A stretch of 64,000 nucleotides of DNA from Limnephilus marmoratus. Its lineage: Eukaryota; Arthropoda; Insecta; Trichoptera; Limnephilidae. Location: NCBI GenBank assembly GCA_917880885.1, contig OU862913.1, forward strand, positions 23,073,286 through 23,137,285, given 5' to 3'. Shown here in pieces: positions 1 through 12,668 of this stretch (positions are counted from its first letter, which is position 1; each line of letters starts with the position of its first letter). Under the pieces are notes generated by a model that did not search any database, was not told the origin of the DNA, and saw only the letters and a program-made list of their open reading frames with translations. The position numbers and the translations under genes were made by a program.

Positions 1-580
1 AGCCCAATTGATGCTTATATAGTTTTTTTTTGCCTACCATTTATATTTATGTTTAAATATATTACTGTTACAAACGCATTAAAATTTTAAATTTTGTAAT
101 GTTTTTGAAAGAAATAAATTGAATTGAAATAAGGGCTGCCCTAAAGAAACTGATAAACAAAACAACCTCCGGGAGGAGACAATATCCCTGCAGAGCTCTA
201 TAAATATGGAACAACTAAAAGGCGATGATATTCTCGATATCAAGAAAATTCCAGACCGACGACCAGGAGTCCCCCCAAAATTCCACGTTCAATTTACTAA
301 CCCCCAATAAAGGCGACAAATTCTACTGAACAGGAAGCTATTCAACCCTACCACAACCCAAGGAAACGGATACCAGAAGATTTTCATTAGCGAAATCCTT
401 GGTGCCTATTTTAAAGATCTTCTGTGGAGGTCGAAGACTAAGGCGAAAGAAATGGGATATAAATATGTCTGGTACAAAGAATGTTAAGTGATGGTTAAAA
501 AAAATGAAAATGACAGAGTAATTTATATCAAACACTCTGATGACCTTAAAAAAAAGATTAATTTTCTAATTGAGAGTCTC
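1..580 (+). mobile_element. Truncated non-LTR retrotransposon pieces
   Basis: Bases 1 to about 129 end in an A-rich tail with AATAAATTGA, like the 3' ends of the other LINEs here. From about 130 a second piece has reverse-transcriptase-like coding with in-frame damage: LKKLINKTTSG followed by a CRALYKYG-like segment, which resembles the PAELYKYG block of RTE-type RTs. Only fragments remain. Confidence 0.45.
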
Positions 581-890
581 ACTTTTACCGGTCATTCACT
601 GGGTCGATTCCCCTCAGTTCGGTGAGTCATGTTGTATACTATTATTTTCAAATTGCAACAATAATTCACCTCTACCACTTTCAATTAAAGGTTGTAATCC
701 CCAGTGATGGCCACGGATTAGTGTTTCTCTCATTTAAGGGAATTAAACAATTTTTTTTTTGTAATGTAAATTATAATATGGCTATTACCATTAATAGTGC
801 ATACGAAGAACTAGGTGATCAAGAAAATTTGTTTATAACATCAAATGCAAAAATATGCAAATACCTAACAACCGATTCAAAAAACACTAT

Positions 891-3800
891 TATTATGCAC
901 CAAAATATTAGGTCAATTAATAAAAACTTTAATGAACTCCAGATACAGCTTAACCACAATAATATAAAATTTGATGTTATTATTCTTACGGAATGTTGGT
1001 TGACAAATATTTACATACGAAAATTCATAACTCACTACTCTTCATTCAACTCGTCAAAACATGATAGTCAGAACGATGGAGTAGTGGTATACACAAAAAA
1101 ACGACCTAAACTCTGTTGTAACGGAAGTAAACATTATTGACGCGAGCTGTATGCAAATAATGTATAATAATGATACGTGCATTCTAGCAATATATCGTTC
1201 TCCATCGATTCGTAATATAACACCATTTCTTAACAATCTAAATAGCTTACCCTCAAATTTAATCTTTCCTACACTAAAAACATAATAATTATTGGAGATT
1301 TAAATATCAACATATTTCCAAATAATTCACACCATCAATGCCACGACTATCTGAATATGTTAGAGTTCCATGGATTAATAAGTACCATCAATACACCAAC
1401 AAGAATAGCTAATGAATCAACATCATGCATTGATCACGTTATGGTCAAAACTAATAAACAAAACGAAAGCATTGTTTACAAATCAACAATTGCAGATCGT
1501 TACACAACAATATTTACATTGCAATCCGACACCACAAAAAATAAAAGTAATCGGACATTTATATACAATAATATTAATTTTGAGAATTTAAAAAATATAA
1601 TTAAAACTAAATCTTGGCAAGAGCTCTTCCAAATAAAAAACTCAGATGATGCATGGAGATATTTCGTTGACTATTTGAAAAATGAATTAATTAATAATAC
1701 TACAATGACAATAAACACTCCAAACAAAATTAAACCTTTAAAATCATGGATAAATTATTCAATCATCAACTGCATTCGTAGAAGAAACGCATTACACAAA
1801 AAAGTGAAAGAAAATCCTTACGACATAAATCACTAAACATCAACAAAAGATATAGAAATACATGCGGCGAAGTCATTAGAAAGGCGAAAGAAATCTACTA
1901 CAGACACTAAATCCAAGAAAGTAACAATGATCCCAAAAAAATATGGCAAACTCTAAGAGAAGCCACGAATACACAAAACACTAAAGACAAACAGGACATA
2001 AGTAATCTTTGTATTGACGGAAAAATTATTGACACCTCAAAAAACCCCAAGCTCGTTGCGGATTATATCAATATTTTTTTTACAAATATTGGTTCAAATC
2101 TTGCTTCTCGTCTACCAAATTGTGGGAATGCTCTACCTGCTGAAGCAGAACTTCAATTTCCCAAAAGAATATTCAATTTTTAAACTGTGTCAAGGGAAGA
2201 GATTCTAAAAATAATTAATTCCCTAAAAAAACACGTCTTCTGCCGGGGTTGATGGAATATCAACTAAGATTTTGAAAACGCTGGCTACGGAAATTACATT
2301 GCCCCTAGAATACCTAATTAACCTTAGTATCAGTCAAGGACACTTCCCCTCAAACTTGAAACAAGGTATTGTTATTCCCATACATAAAACAGGTAACAAG
2401 ACAGACATAAACAATTACAAACCAATAACTATTCTGACCACACTATCCAAAGTATTTGAAAAAATTATCAATGCACAGTTGGTAAAATTTCTGGCGAGCC
2501 ATAAAGTACTCTCAGAAAATCAATAGGGTTTTCAAGAAAACAAGAGTACTTCTGACGCTATTGCCGCCGTAACTGACTTCATTGTAAAAAGCCTTGATAA
2601 AAGCAAAAAATGTATTTCAATATTTTTAGACCTTTCTAAAGCCTTTGATACAATATCACACAGTAAATAATAAACAAACTTCAAATAATCGGTATTATAG
2701 GCAACGAACTTAACTTTTTTAAGAGCTACCTTGATGACCGCAAGCAACAAGTGAAAATAATGAACACACTTAGCAATCAGTGCTCAACTCACTATGGTAT
2801 ACCTCAAGGTAGCATACTAGGACCATCTTTGTTCCTTTTATATATCAACGACTTATGTAACATTAACATTCAGGGAAAAATAGTTAGTTTTGCCGATGTC
2901 ACTGTTTTACTATTCGAAGCTGACAGTTAGCAAGCTGTTTACAAAAAAGCTGAAACGGATATAAACATTATAAAAAAGTGGTTAGATACAAATACGCTCA
3001 CTTTAAACACTGAGAAAACTAAATATATCACATCAAGCATAAATATAACAGGTCAACCTCATGATGACGCCTCTATCAGAATACACACATGTTTAAATTC
3101 CGTTGAATCTTGTCAGTGTCCCTACATTGAGCGCACTACACAGATGAAGTATTTCGGCCTCACAATTGATCCATATCTCAAATGGAATATTCACACTCAA
3201 ATAATTGCAAACAAAATAAGAAAAACCATGCACTTTTTCAGAACGATACGAAACTTTCTCGACTTACAACACTTGAAAATGATTTATTTTGCAGTCTGTC
3301 AATCTATTATTGAGTATGGTATCATAGCTTAGGGAGGTGGTACTGCATCAGCACTAGACCCAATCATAAAGGCACAGAAAACTATTATAAAATTAATTCT
3401 TAGACTACCTCTAATTACAGACTCGAACTTAATCTTCAATATTATGAATGTGTTTGACGTTCGGCAGATATATGCAAAAACAATCCTAACTCATCTATAT
3501 ACAAATATACACAAATACTACGAAAAAAGATTAAATACTCGCTGTACTCGAAACAATAACAAAGATTTACTACAAATTCCCATAACTCATACTACTTTTG
3601 GTCAACGAAGCTTCAGATACCTTGCAACAAGGCTTTACAACATTCTTCCAATTAGTATAAAAAAATGTAATTCACAAAAAAATTACAAAAAAAAAAAAAA
3701 AATTTTGGATAAAAAATAATGACAGAGCATTTACCGGTGCACTCACCCAAATTCGAAATTAGTAGTGAACCAATGCTGTTATTATTGTACCAATGTTATT

Positions 3801-4136
3801 GTTATTATTAATGTTAATGTAATGCAACCATTGTATTGCGTGATTTTATTCTAATATAAGTGTAGGTATGTTCACAGTATAATAAATTGACGTAAAATTA
3901 CTGCCTCAACACAGGCTAGCCTAGTGAGGCAGGTTACGAGAAACCTAAATTCATAATTATAAATCTCTATTATTTAAGTACCTACTGGATATATGTATTT
4001 TGTTTTCTGTTATTAACTTTTGTACTCATCCAACCTTTAAACTGTACTTTTACTGTACTTATGATGTACTTTTGTTTCTGTAATTATAAATCTTAATTTT
4101 CTTGTTCAATAAAGATATATTATTATTATTATTAAC
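891..4136 (+). mobile_element. Decayed non-LTR retrotransposon (endonuclease plus RT)
   Basis: An apurinic-endonuclease start is readable at 891 (MHQNIRSINKN, then ILTECWL) and again around 1,357-1,836. RT blocks follow from about 2,230 (AGVDGIS, VIPIHKTGNK, NNYKPITIL), a finger/palm block with LDLSKAFDT near 2,627 and a C-terminal part at 3,144-3,719. The palm motif reads FADV instead of FADD near 2,890, so a catalytic Asp is lost, and there are many stops and shifts. The 3' end is AATAAAG followed by a TTA-repeat tail near 4,108-4,135. It is probably a CR1/Jockey-group element; the clade is not certain. Confidence 0.75.
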
Positions 4137-5860
4137 TAAAAAACCTGCTACAGAATCTCATTGTGAAAATATGTACTGCCGAAAAAGTACCAGAAGAATG
4201 GCAAACTAGCATAATATGCCCAATACATAAAAAGGGAGACAAATTGAAGTGTGAAAATCACAGAGGAATATCGTTACTTTGTACAGCGTATAAAATTTTC
4301 ACAATGATTTAAAAAAAAAGACTAGAATATTACTCAGAGAACTTGCTAGGAGAATATCAGGCAGGTTTCAGGAGGGGGAGATCCACCACTGATCAACTCT
4401 TCACTACTTGACAAATCCTGACAAAATACTGGGAATTCGATATAGACAATTGTCAACTATTTGTTGACTTCAAACAGGCGTATGATAGTATAGTTAGGGA
4501 GAAAATATATGAAATACTCCTAAATTTTGGAATACCGCCCAAAATAGTCAAGCTTGTAAAGGCAACAATGGTCGGCTCACGGTGTCGAGTAAGGATAGAA
4601 GGTGAAACAACGGAGGATTTTAACGTCTACCAGGGGCTGAAACAAGGTGATGGCTTAGCACCCACCCTTTTCAATATTGTACTGGAGCACGTCGTGAGGA
4701 GGGCAATGATCAGTACCGACTCAAACATCTGCTACAGAAGCAAACAAATAGTTGGCTACGCAGACGACCTTAACATTGTCGGAAGATCTCTACACAATGG
4801 CGTAGCTAGCATGGGTGGCACCCGGGGCGGATGTCACCCTCCCCGGGGCGTAGTGTCACCCCCCCCCCCCCTATGAAAGTTGACTTGAGAAATTCAAAAC
4901 GCTAATTTCAACTTCATAAAATTGGTCCATCCTGAGGGAGGGGGGGGGGGGCTGGCTAGAGAATTTCAGGCCGTGTTAATGTTTATGCAATATCTTGGTT
5001 ACATATATGCAATATCTTGGTCGAGTGGCACCCCCCTTCGGGTGGCACCCGGGACGGTCCGCCCCCACCGCCCCCCCCTCGCTACGCTAATGTCTTTACA
5101 GGCTGTAAGAGAAGTGTTTGACCCTTTGGAGACTGCGGCAAGAGAGGTGGGTTTGCAAATCAATGAGAATAAAACAAAAATCATGATGCAAACCAGAACC
5201 CCTCACCGCAGAATAAAAGATATATTGAAATTTAAAGACAATTACAATTTCGAAGTGGTCGAAGAGTTTACCCACCTGGGCTCCATCATAACGCAGAACA
5301 ATTAAGACCCAGTAGACGTAAGAAAGCGCATTACAGCCGCTAACAACACTTACTTCGCGTTGCTACCCGTGTTCAAATCCCGAAACATCCATAGGAAAAC
5401 CAAAATAACCTTATATAAAACAATTATTAGAACGGTTTGGCCTATGGATGTGAGGCGGGAACACTGACAGCAAAGTCAGCGGAACAGCTGGACATCTTCG
5501 AAAGAAAGGTACTTCGAAGAATCTTAGAAGCGGTGCGAGAGGGAGAGGCATGGAGAATCCGCCACAACAATGAGCTCTATGATATTTACCAAGCACCAAG
5601 ACTCTCCACTCATTTAAGGCTTTAAAGATTAAGATGGGCCCGACATGTGCACCGAATGCCAAGCACACGAGTACCGAAGAAGGTTCTGACAGGACACCCG
5701 GGAGGTAAAGGCAGGCAGACCTAGACTGAGATGGGAGGATGATGTCAGGAAGGATGCATGTTGCAAATTAGAAGACGACGGCCGAGGACAGAGGGCGGTG
5801 GAGGCTTATTTTGAAGGAGGCCAAGGCTCGAAATGGGCTGTAGCGCCATTGAAGAAGAAG
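4136..5860 (+). mobile_element. 5'-truncated RTE-like non-LTR retrotransposon
   Basis: It begins inside the RT: EEWQTSIICPIHKKGD, HRGISLLCTAYK, FRRGRSTTDQ, then the catalytic block LFVDFKQAYDS near 4,455 and GYADDLNIVGRS near 4,755. Downstream come INENKTKIM, EEFTHLGSII, FERKVLRRIL and RLRWEDDVRKDA, the last blocks of RTE-like ORFs. The 3' end is a GAAGAAGAAG tail near 5,845-5,860. A hAT MITE interrupts it at 4,795-5,092, and a few other stops and shifts are present. Confidence 0.75.
4795..5092. mobile_element. 298 bp non-autonomous hAT element (MITE)
   Basis: The ends are inverted: CAATGGCGTAGC on the left and GCTACGCTAATG on the right. They are flanked by near-identical 8 bp copies, TCTCTACA (4787-4794) and TCTTTACA (5093-5100). 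The inside is very G/C-rich with long C and G runs. The same terminal sequence occurs in the larger hAT element at 42,439-43,955. Confidence 0.85.
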
Positions 5861-5867
5861 GTTGAGG

Positions 5868-6130
5868 GAGTCCCTTTGACTTCTCCAGCTTTACTCTCTC
5901 GGGACATCGCCTTGCACCGCAAGGTGAGGGATGAATTAATACGTCCGACACTCCTGGGCACACTGAATTCCAAATTTCTATTCACCCGTCTTACCCTTTT
6001 CCTTCCCAGAACTTCTTCTCTTTCCTTTCCTAAAAAGACCCCCCAAACAGCATCCCCAAAGATGACGTAGGCCCTGAATGGAATAATTTTCCTCAGGGCC
6101 ACCTGTGTAGAGCTAATGTGAAAAAAAACA
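5868..6130 (+). mobile_element. LINE 3' end of the hairpin-tailed family
   Basis: The block with CCTTTCCTAAAAAGACC, CAGCATCC and AAAGATGACGTAGG, then a GGCCCTGAA...TTCCTCAGGGCC hairpin and a GTGTAGAGCTAATGT end, matches the 3' ends of the copies at 20.1, 56.3 and 63.2 kb. The coding part upstream is not recognisable. Confidence 0.6.
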
Positions 6131-6347
6131 CGTTCTCTGAAATTCTCTAGCCAAAACCTCCCCCCCTTCACAACCGTATGCGAAAATAGTGTCACCTCAC
6201 CTCAATTGCGGAAATTTGATAAGGGGAAACCAGACTACATGCCAGTGTTACAGGATTGCGCGTAAAATCGTTCCTTGAGACCGCAGCACCTTGGAGACCT
6301 TATTTTACGGACAGCACTCGTATTTAAAATTGAATACAAATAAGCTA

Positions 6348-6500
6348 GCAGACCTGGCCACACGTTGCTGTGGTTAACGAAACCTTTATAACCAACGCCA
6401 TCTGTTAAATCAAATCTACACCACGCTGCCCGCAGCCCGCTGCCGCTTGGCCAGATAAATATATTATGTATTTCAACCATATTACACAAAACGCTGAACA
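6348..6500 (+). repeat. Fragment of the TAGCAGACC dispersed repeat
   Basis: It opens with TAGCAGACCTGGCCACACG and CTGTGG.TAACGAAAC, the same as the starts at 11,098 and 54,234. Here only the 5' part is kept. This is a short interspersed repeat present at least five times in the window. Confidence 0.55.
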
Positions 6501-6958
6501 ATTATATGAGTATTTCTAAAAAAAAAATGTACGTAACGAAAAGGTTGTTACGAAATATTGTTACTAACTAGTCCTAAGATGTAACTAAATAGTAAACATA
6601 AAGCTTGTTATATACAACACATTTTTTAAAATTTATATATATATATTTTTTTTAAATGTTCGTCTTTTTTAAATGCACGTAAGTATCCTTTACTTTTTAT
6701 TTATTGTACCTACATACTACAAACATACATAAACTCAAGACCCAAATACTTGTTGTACTTGCAAGGGGTTTAAAAAAATGATTAATGTGTATTAATTAAA
6801 GTTTTTTTATAAAATTATCAGCTTTCCAAATTTAAGTACCTAACATATTATTCAAAAATCTTTAGAAAGGTACGTTTAAAACATTTGAAAATTTATTAAT
6901 TTGAATCACTATCGAAATAACTATTTTTAATTTGTGTTTATTGACAATTTGGTTTGTA

Positions 6959-8241
6959 CAAGGGGAGGTTTTTAAGTTCGCGGAATGGGAAGGAAGGTGA
7001 TAAGTGGGAGTGTCGCTGAATTAGATATTAATTGAACAACTCATTATAAGTAAAAACACCGGGTTTTATCGTAATTAAGTCATTAGTCTTTGAGCTATCG
7101 TCGACCAAACATGTCAATCTGGAAGAAATTGTGAAATATGGAGAAGATCGAGTTCCGCGCTGTTATAAATTTCCTTACCAAGCAAGGAAAATCAGTTCAG
7201 ACCATACTGAAAGAGATGTTCCCGTTTACGGGGACTCTTGTCCAAGTAAAACTATGGTTTACAAGTGGCATACCCTCTTTAAACAAGGCAAGGGTCACTT
7301 GAAGACGACCCATGGCCAGGAAGGCCGATCGAGGCGAACACTCCGGAAATTATTTAAAAAGTCGAAAAATTAATATAAAAAGATGCCCGTCTAAAGAAGA
7401 AGCAGTTCGCAGAAATAGTTGGAGTATCAGATACAACCATTTTCAAAAATTCTTCATGGCCATCTGGCATGACTAAAGTCAGAGCAAAATGGGTGCCAGG
7501 AATGCTGGCCGCCTCAAAAACAACAGCGCGTGGAGTGTTCTCGTGCATTTTCGGACCTCTGTAAGGAAGACAAAGATAGGGTGTTGGCTCAAATTGTTAC
7601 TGGTGATGAAATTTGGGTTCATTATTATGAACCTAGGTCTAAACAGGACCCAATGCGTGGCACAGGAAAGCACACTACCACCAAGAGGTTTAAGGTGTCA
7701 CAATCGGCTGGGAAAATCATGGCGACAGTCTTTTGTTACCCAAAAGGAATCCTGTTGATCGATTACAAAGATAAAGGTGTTTCCATAACCGAAGATTACT
7801 ACGCTTCAATTCTAGAGCAATTAAAAGAAGCCATCAAGGAGAAAAAACGGGGAAAATCGACCATTTCTCCTCCTTCTGCACGACAGCGCACCTTTTCACA
7901 AGAGCCGTGTTGCGATGGCTGCCCTGTAGAAGGTGGGCTTCGATATTTTGTCATACCCATTTCACAGTCCTAACCTGGCGTCCACTGATTATTACCCATT
8001 TCCAAACTTGAAAAAACATCTTCGTGGGAAAAGTTTTCAAGTGATGAAGAAGTGAAGGATGCAATTTCGGCGTATTTTTTAGACAAAGACAAATAATTTT
8101 TTTTGAGGGTATACATAAGTTGATTGAAAGATCCGAAAATGTATTAGGGTAGCAGGTAAATGTTTTGAAAAGGAAAAATAATTTTGGATTTTTATTTCCA
8201 CTCCTTACCCCCCGTTCCGCGAACTTAAAAACCCACCCTCG
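6959..8241 (+). mobile_element. Mariner transposon, 1283 bp, decayed transposase
   Basis: Terminal inverted repeats of about 25 bp (CAAGGGGAGGTTTTTAAG on the left, its complement ending CCACCCTCG on the right) are flanked by TA on both sides (6957-6958, 8242-8243). Inside, from about 7,138 to 8,095, a mariner transposase is readable across frames: a helix-turn-helix start (EFRAVINFLTKQGKS), TGDEIWVHYY with the first Asp, LLHDSAPFHKS with the second, STDYYPFPNLKKHL with the third. This is a D,D34D layout. Several frameshifts and a stop make it inactive. Confidence 0.88.
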
Positions 8242-8243
8242 TA

Positions 8244-9560
8244 GCTACTTTTTTGGTACTTTCTTTTCTCTTGTATCTATTTTATTAAACTCTGCCTTTA
8301 AAGAATCTGTAAATTATATTGAGCAAAATTAGCAATTTTTTCACCTTCTCTTTTTCTGCCGTGGACACATTTGGTAAAGTTTCTTCTAAGAAACTTCTAA
8401 AATCTTTTAAGAACCTTTTTGTCTTCCGGCATTGGTTTTTGGGGCATTCCTAAAAAAAGTTATCCTGTAGCCGGTATTATAAGAGTAAATAATAATATAT
8501 ATATATTTTTTTAAATAAGGTTTTATAAAAGCTTGATGTGCTAATTCATAAAAACGCTTTCAATTTGAAAGGGAGAACTTACATACTTACAGACACACTT
8601 ACAATATACTATTCTAGAGCCTGTTTTTCGGGACAAAAACGACCCAATGGGCATATATGGGTTAACCTAAGAATTTAAACAAATATGGACAAATAACGCT
8701 TGACTACGTGATACCTAATTGCTAAAATATGTTACCTACCGATATTAAAACATGTACAAATGGTAAAACAAATATTGTGTTAAAGAATTGGCTCGCCGAA
8801 AGAATTTTTTGTATTAGATTCTAACACAAAAAATTCTAAATGCACAAAAAGTAAAATAAGTTAATTTATTTTTTCAAAGTAAAAGCACCCATTGACTAAT
8901 GTAAATAGTTTATTGGGTCTTTTCTTTTTTCTGTAAAATATTTTTATTTTTTCTATCATATTGTATTACGGTGTCTTTATAATAAATAAAATAAAAATCA
9001 GGTTGTAACTGTATACACTCAGCCTTATATTGGACTTTTTCGTTATGTTACGAAATTCATAATAAAAGTTACGAAATTGTAATAAGAATTAGACAAAATG
9101 AGATTATAAAAAGTCAATGGTTTGATAAAATTTAAAACTGTAAATATGTAAGCTTAGCAATGTTCATACCGCACGAATTTCAAAAAGATGAGTAAAAAAA
9201 AAATTACCGTTTTGAGAAAAAAGGCTATAATATTTCCTGTTACGAAATTGTAGTCCCACTAAAGAAACACGTTGTTACTGATTTTAACAATTAATATTAT
9301 GGCGGAGACATCAAACCAACAACCAACCAGAAAGAAGCTAGTGTTGCCTGTGTAAAATTTAACAAATGGGTTCAGAAATTACGGTGGAAGTACAAATAAA
9401 ACGTAACTAAAGAGTAGTAATTAAAAAGTAAATGAATATGTATCACTTTGATTTTTGTGTATAAATTATTAATTTATTATAAAACCCCATAGAAAATTAC
9501 TGTGTACAGAAACTACATTTATTAAACAAATATTCAACAAAATATAATTTTTTGAACTAT
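8244..9560. other. AT-rich stretch without recognised gene
   Basis: No coding region or known repeat was recognised. A short imperfect inverted repeat (AGAATTTTTTGT and its complement) lies at about 8,797-8,840. Homopolymer runs are frequent. Confidence 0.4.
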
Positions 9561-9713
9561 TTCAAGGCACACTTTATTTTTCCAAAATCTACACTTTTTT
9601 CGAGAAATACTCATAACCCTAAAAACCTTCCTCGTAAATCACTATTGGTGAAACCCGCATGAAAATCCATTGCGTAGTTTAAAAGATCTAAGCGCACATA
9701 CATCGCGAGTAAA
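9560..9713 (+). repeat. 3' part of the TAGCAGACC dispersed repeat
   Basis: The motifs CTATTGGTGAAA, CCGCATGAAAATCC, GTAGTTTAAAAGATCT and GCGCACATACAT match the 3' halves of the copies at 11.1, 54.2 and 54.6 kb. The microsatellite starts where other copies have their short ATG-type tail, so it is probably an expanded tail. Confidence 0.6.
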
Positions 9714-10454
9714 GATGAAGATGAAGATGAAGATGAAGATGAAGATGAAGATGAAGATGAAGATGAAGATGAAGATGAAGATGAAGATGAAGATGAATAT
9801 GAAGATGAAGATGAAGATGAAGATGAAGATGAAGATGAAGATGAAGATGAAGATGAAGATGAAGATGAAGATGAAGATGAAGATGAAGATGAAGATGAAG
9901 ATGAAGATGAAGATGAAGATGAAGATGAAGATGAAGATGAAGATGAAGATGAAGATGAAGATGAAGATGAAGATGAAGATGAAGATGAAGATGAAGATGA
10001 AGATGAAGATGAAGATGAAGATGAAGATGAAGATGAAGATGAAGATGAAGATGAAGATGAAGATGAAGATGAAGATGAAGATGAAGATGAAGATGAAGAT
10101 GAAGATGAAGATGAAGATGAAGATGAAGATGAAGATGAAGATGAAGATGAAGATGAAGATGAAGATGAAGATGAAGATGAAGATGAAGATGAAGATGAAG
10201 ATGAAGATGAAGATGAAGATGAAGATGAAGATGAAGATGAAGATGAAGATGAAGATGAAGATGAAGATGAAGATGAAGATGAAGATGAAGATGAAGATGA
10301 AGATGAAGATGAAGATGAAGATGAAGATGAAGATGAAGATGAAGATGAAGATGAAGATGAAGATGAAGATGAAGATGAAGATGAAGATGAAGATGAAGAT
10401 GAAGATGAAGATGAAGATGAAGATGAAGATGAAGATGAAGATGAAGATGAAGAT
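9714..10454 (+). repeat. GATGAA hexanucleotide microsatellite, about 123 units
   Basis: An almost perfect array of GATGAA covers 741 bp with one visible interruption (a T for G near 9,798). Open frames through it (Met-Lys on plus, poly-Ser on minus) come from the repeat and are not genes. Confidence 0.97.
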
Positions 10455-10734
10455 AAAAATGATTTTATTATTTGCAAAAATACCTGGCAGATGTCCGTAT
10501 TCTCACGGTGACCGGCACAGAACTGTGTGGCGTCCCTCACTCCATCCTTGGCCTTTCGTCTATGAGGTGGGATCTTCTCAGAGCATTCCTGATGACTAAA
10601 CTCCTCCAATATTACCTAAAACATCAGACAGTAAAGTATAGTTCCATTCCAGCAATTATGTATCATAGATCAGGTATAACGTTAATAATTTTCTATTCTA
10701 TATTAAATCCTTAATATAATATTTTTAAAATATC

Positions 10735-11030
10735 CGATACGCAGATGAAACTTTCTTCATCGCCTCTTACTTAATTTAGATCTACTGATTAACAAGGCCA
10801 AAATAAAACTAATGGTGATCAACAGAGCAAAAGCCTTTGTAAGAACAAATAGGCTCTCGCAGACTTAGAACGGTAAACGACTTTATAAATCTAGGCTCGT
10901 CTATAAGTAACGAAGAAGGTTGAGAAACAGAAGGAAAAAAAGTGTCACTTTACTCATAATAGAAAACAAATGAAATAGTTTTACGTCTGCACTTAACTTC
11001 CCGCAAAATAGGCAGAAATTTAATATTAAT
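10735..11030 (+). pseudogene. Reverse transcriptase fragment
   Basis: RT palm and thumb motifs are readable across frames: YADETFF in place of YADDT, then INKAKIKLMVINRAKAF-like coding and VNDFINLGSSISNEEG. The region is short and full of stops. It resembles RTE-type LINEs. Confidence 0.5.
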
Positions 11031-11098
11031 TTTAAATAAAACAATAACTTTGTAAACACCACTTTTATATATTTACAAAGTTATTGTTTTATTTAAAA
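11030..11098. repeat. Perfect 27 bp inverted repeat
   Basis: Arms 11030-11056 and 11072-11098 are exact complements around a 15 nt loop. The arms read TTTTAAATAAAACAATAAC and continue to GTAAA. The right arm abuts the start of a TAGCAGACC-type repeat. Confidence 0.9.
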
Positions 11099-11385
11099 CT
11101 AGCAGACCCAGCCACACGTTGCTGTGGCTAACGAAACACAACGCCATTACCCAATCTTTATAAAATCCCCACCACCCTCTTGCCAGCTGCCCGCTGCGCG
11201 TTGCCTGAATTGAATATTAGAATTTCTCGGCTTTTCTCTACTATAATAAGCTATTATACATTAAAACCTTCCCCTTGAATCACTCTATCTATTGGTGAAA
11301 ACCGCATGAAAATCCGTTGTGTAGTTTAAGAGATCTATGCGCACATACATTTTGAGCGACTTCATTTTATACTATGTATAATAAT
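11098..11385 (+). repeat. TAGCAGACC dispersed repeat, near full copy
   Basis: It starts ACTAGCAGACCCAGCCACACG and ends GAGCGACTTCATTTTATAC. The internal motifs (TTTCTCGGCTTTTCTCTAC, GTGAAAACCGCATG) are shared with copies at 54,234-54,500 and 54,600-54,870. No coding is seen; it is probably non-autonomous. Confidence 0.65.
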
Positions 11386-11936
11386 AATATAATGGTTAAT
11401 AATGCCACATCACAAAGTATCCACTTCATATGAACAAAAAAAAAGAAATTTAATATTTACAAATATGGTGAAAAACAGTATACACGCTAGCGAAGAAAGT
11501 AAGATATGCCAGTCCGCGTGTTTGCCACCCTCACCTTCGGTAAGGGAGTTAATTTTACAAGCAAGTTGAAATGTCCTAATTTCTTCCATCAGTGTGTAAT
11601 ATACAACAACATACAACAATAATCTTTATCACAGTGGTCACGTATTTTTTTTTGCTCCACAAAAATTAACAGTGTACATTGATCTAAGGCTGTCTCTTTA
11701 GTGATTTTTAATTACGAATACATTACGAAACTCAAAAGTAACATTGTGTAATTATAGTTGCAGCTGCCGACCGGTAAATGTTTACAAATTAACTAAAAAT
11801 CTCAACTGTCACCCGAGTACTATAGACACAAATTTACATACCTACGTCAAAACAACGTCATAGACAACTCAGATACAGGGTTGACACCACTATATTTTAC
11901 AAAGTAAGAAATAAAAAAATTTAAAAAACTATTAAT

Positions 11937-12659
11937 ATGAGTACCACCGATGCACTTTCGTACATAAATAAGGCGAAGGAAGAAATAAGTACATTATACA
12001 CTAGCATTACTGATCCAGGGTTGAAACTAACTAAAGATCAGATGACTAAATTACTCAACAAACTTTCAAACCTCTCTGGCACCGTGCTGGACGTTGGTGT
12101 CAAAGTTGGAATCCTCGAGGGACAGGTTAAGTCCTATGAACACATGGTCTCTTCAAAATTGTTAGAACCAAACTCATCACATGAATCCCCAAATTCATCA
12201 AACTTATCGATGTGCGAAGCTGCTGATGAGCTCGAGGAGAGGAAAAAAAGGTCAAAAAACTTAATTATTTTCAACTTCCCTGAAAGCTTAGCTGGATCCC
12301 AAATCGACAAAATTACTGAAGATACGACGAGAATATCAACTACACTAACAAAACTTAACCCAACCATCACACAAGCCAACATTACGACCTTTCGCCTGGG
12401 GATCAAAAAACCGGACAAATCCAGACCTCTAAAAGTTATACTTGACAATCCCACTCAAGCCATAGACATATTGAGGAAAAAAAACAACATAACTGAGTTG
12501 TGGTATTAAAATTTATTCCGACCAAACTCCAGCCCAAAGGAACTATCTCGCCAATTTACGACTAACCCTAGACCAAAGAACTCAAAACGGCGAAACAGGA
12601 CTCACAATTAAATACAAAAATAATAAACCTACAATTGTAAATACTAATCCAAAAAACTA
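11937..12659 (+). CDS. LINE ORF1 (coiled coil plus RRM-like), frameshifted
   Basis: The first 190 codons hold a heptad-like stretch (LNKLSNLSGTVLDVGVKVG), an acidic/basic linker (ADELEERKKRSKN) and then LIIFNFPES, the typical start of an L1-ORF1-like RRM. A one-base shift near 12,503 ends the frame at ELWY. The next frame carries the expected C-terminus (GIKIYSDQTPAQRNYL...) to a stop at 12,659. The protein would bind the element's RNA. Confidence 0.75.
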
Positions 12660-12668
12660 AAACCTATC

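Noticed and set aside
9611..10609. Long poly-Ser (minus) and Met-Lys (plus) open frames
   Set aside because: Both are translations of the GATGAA microsatellite and have no other protein features.
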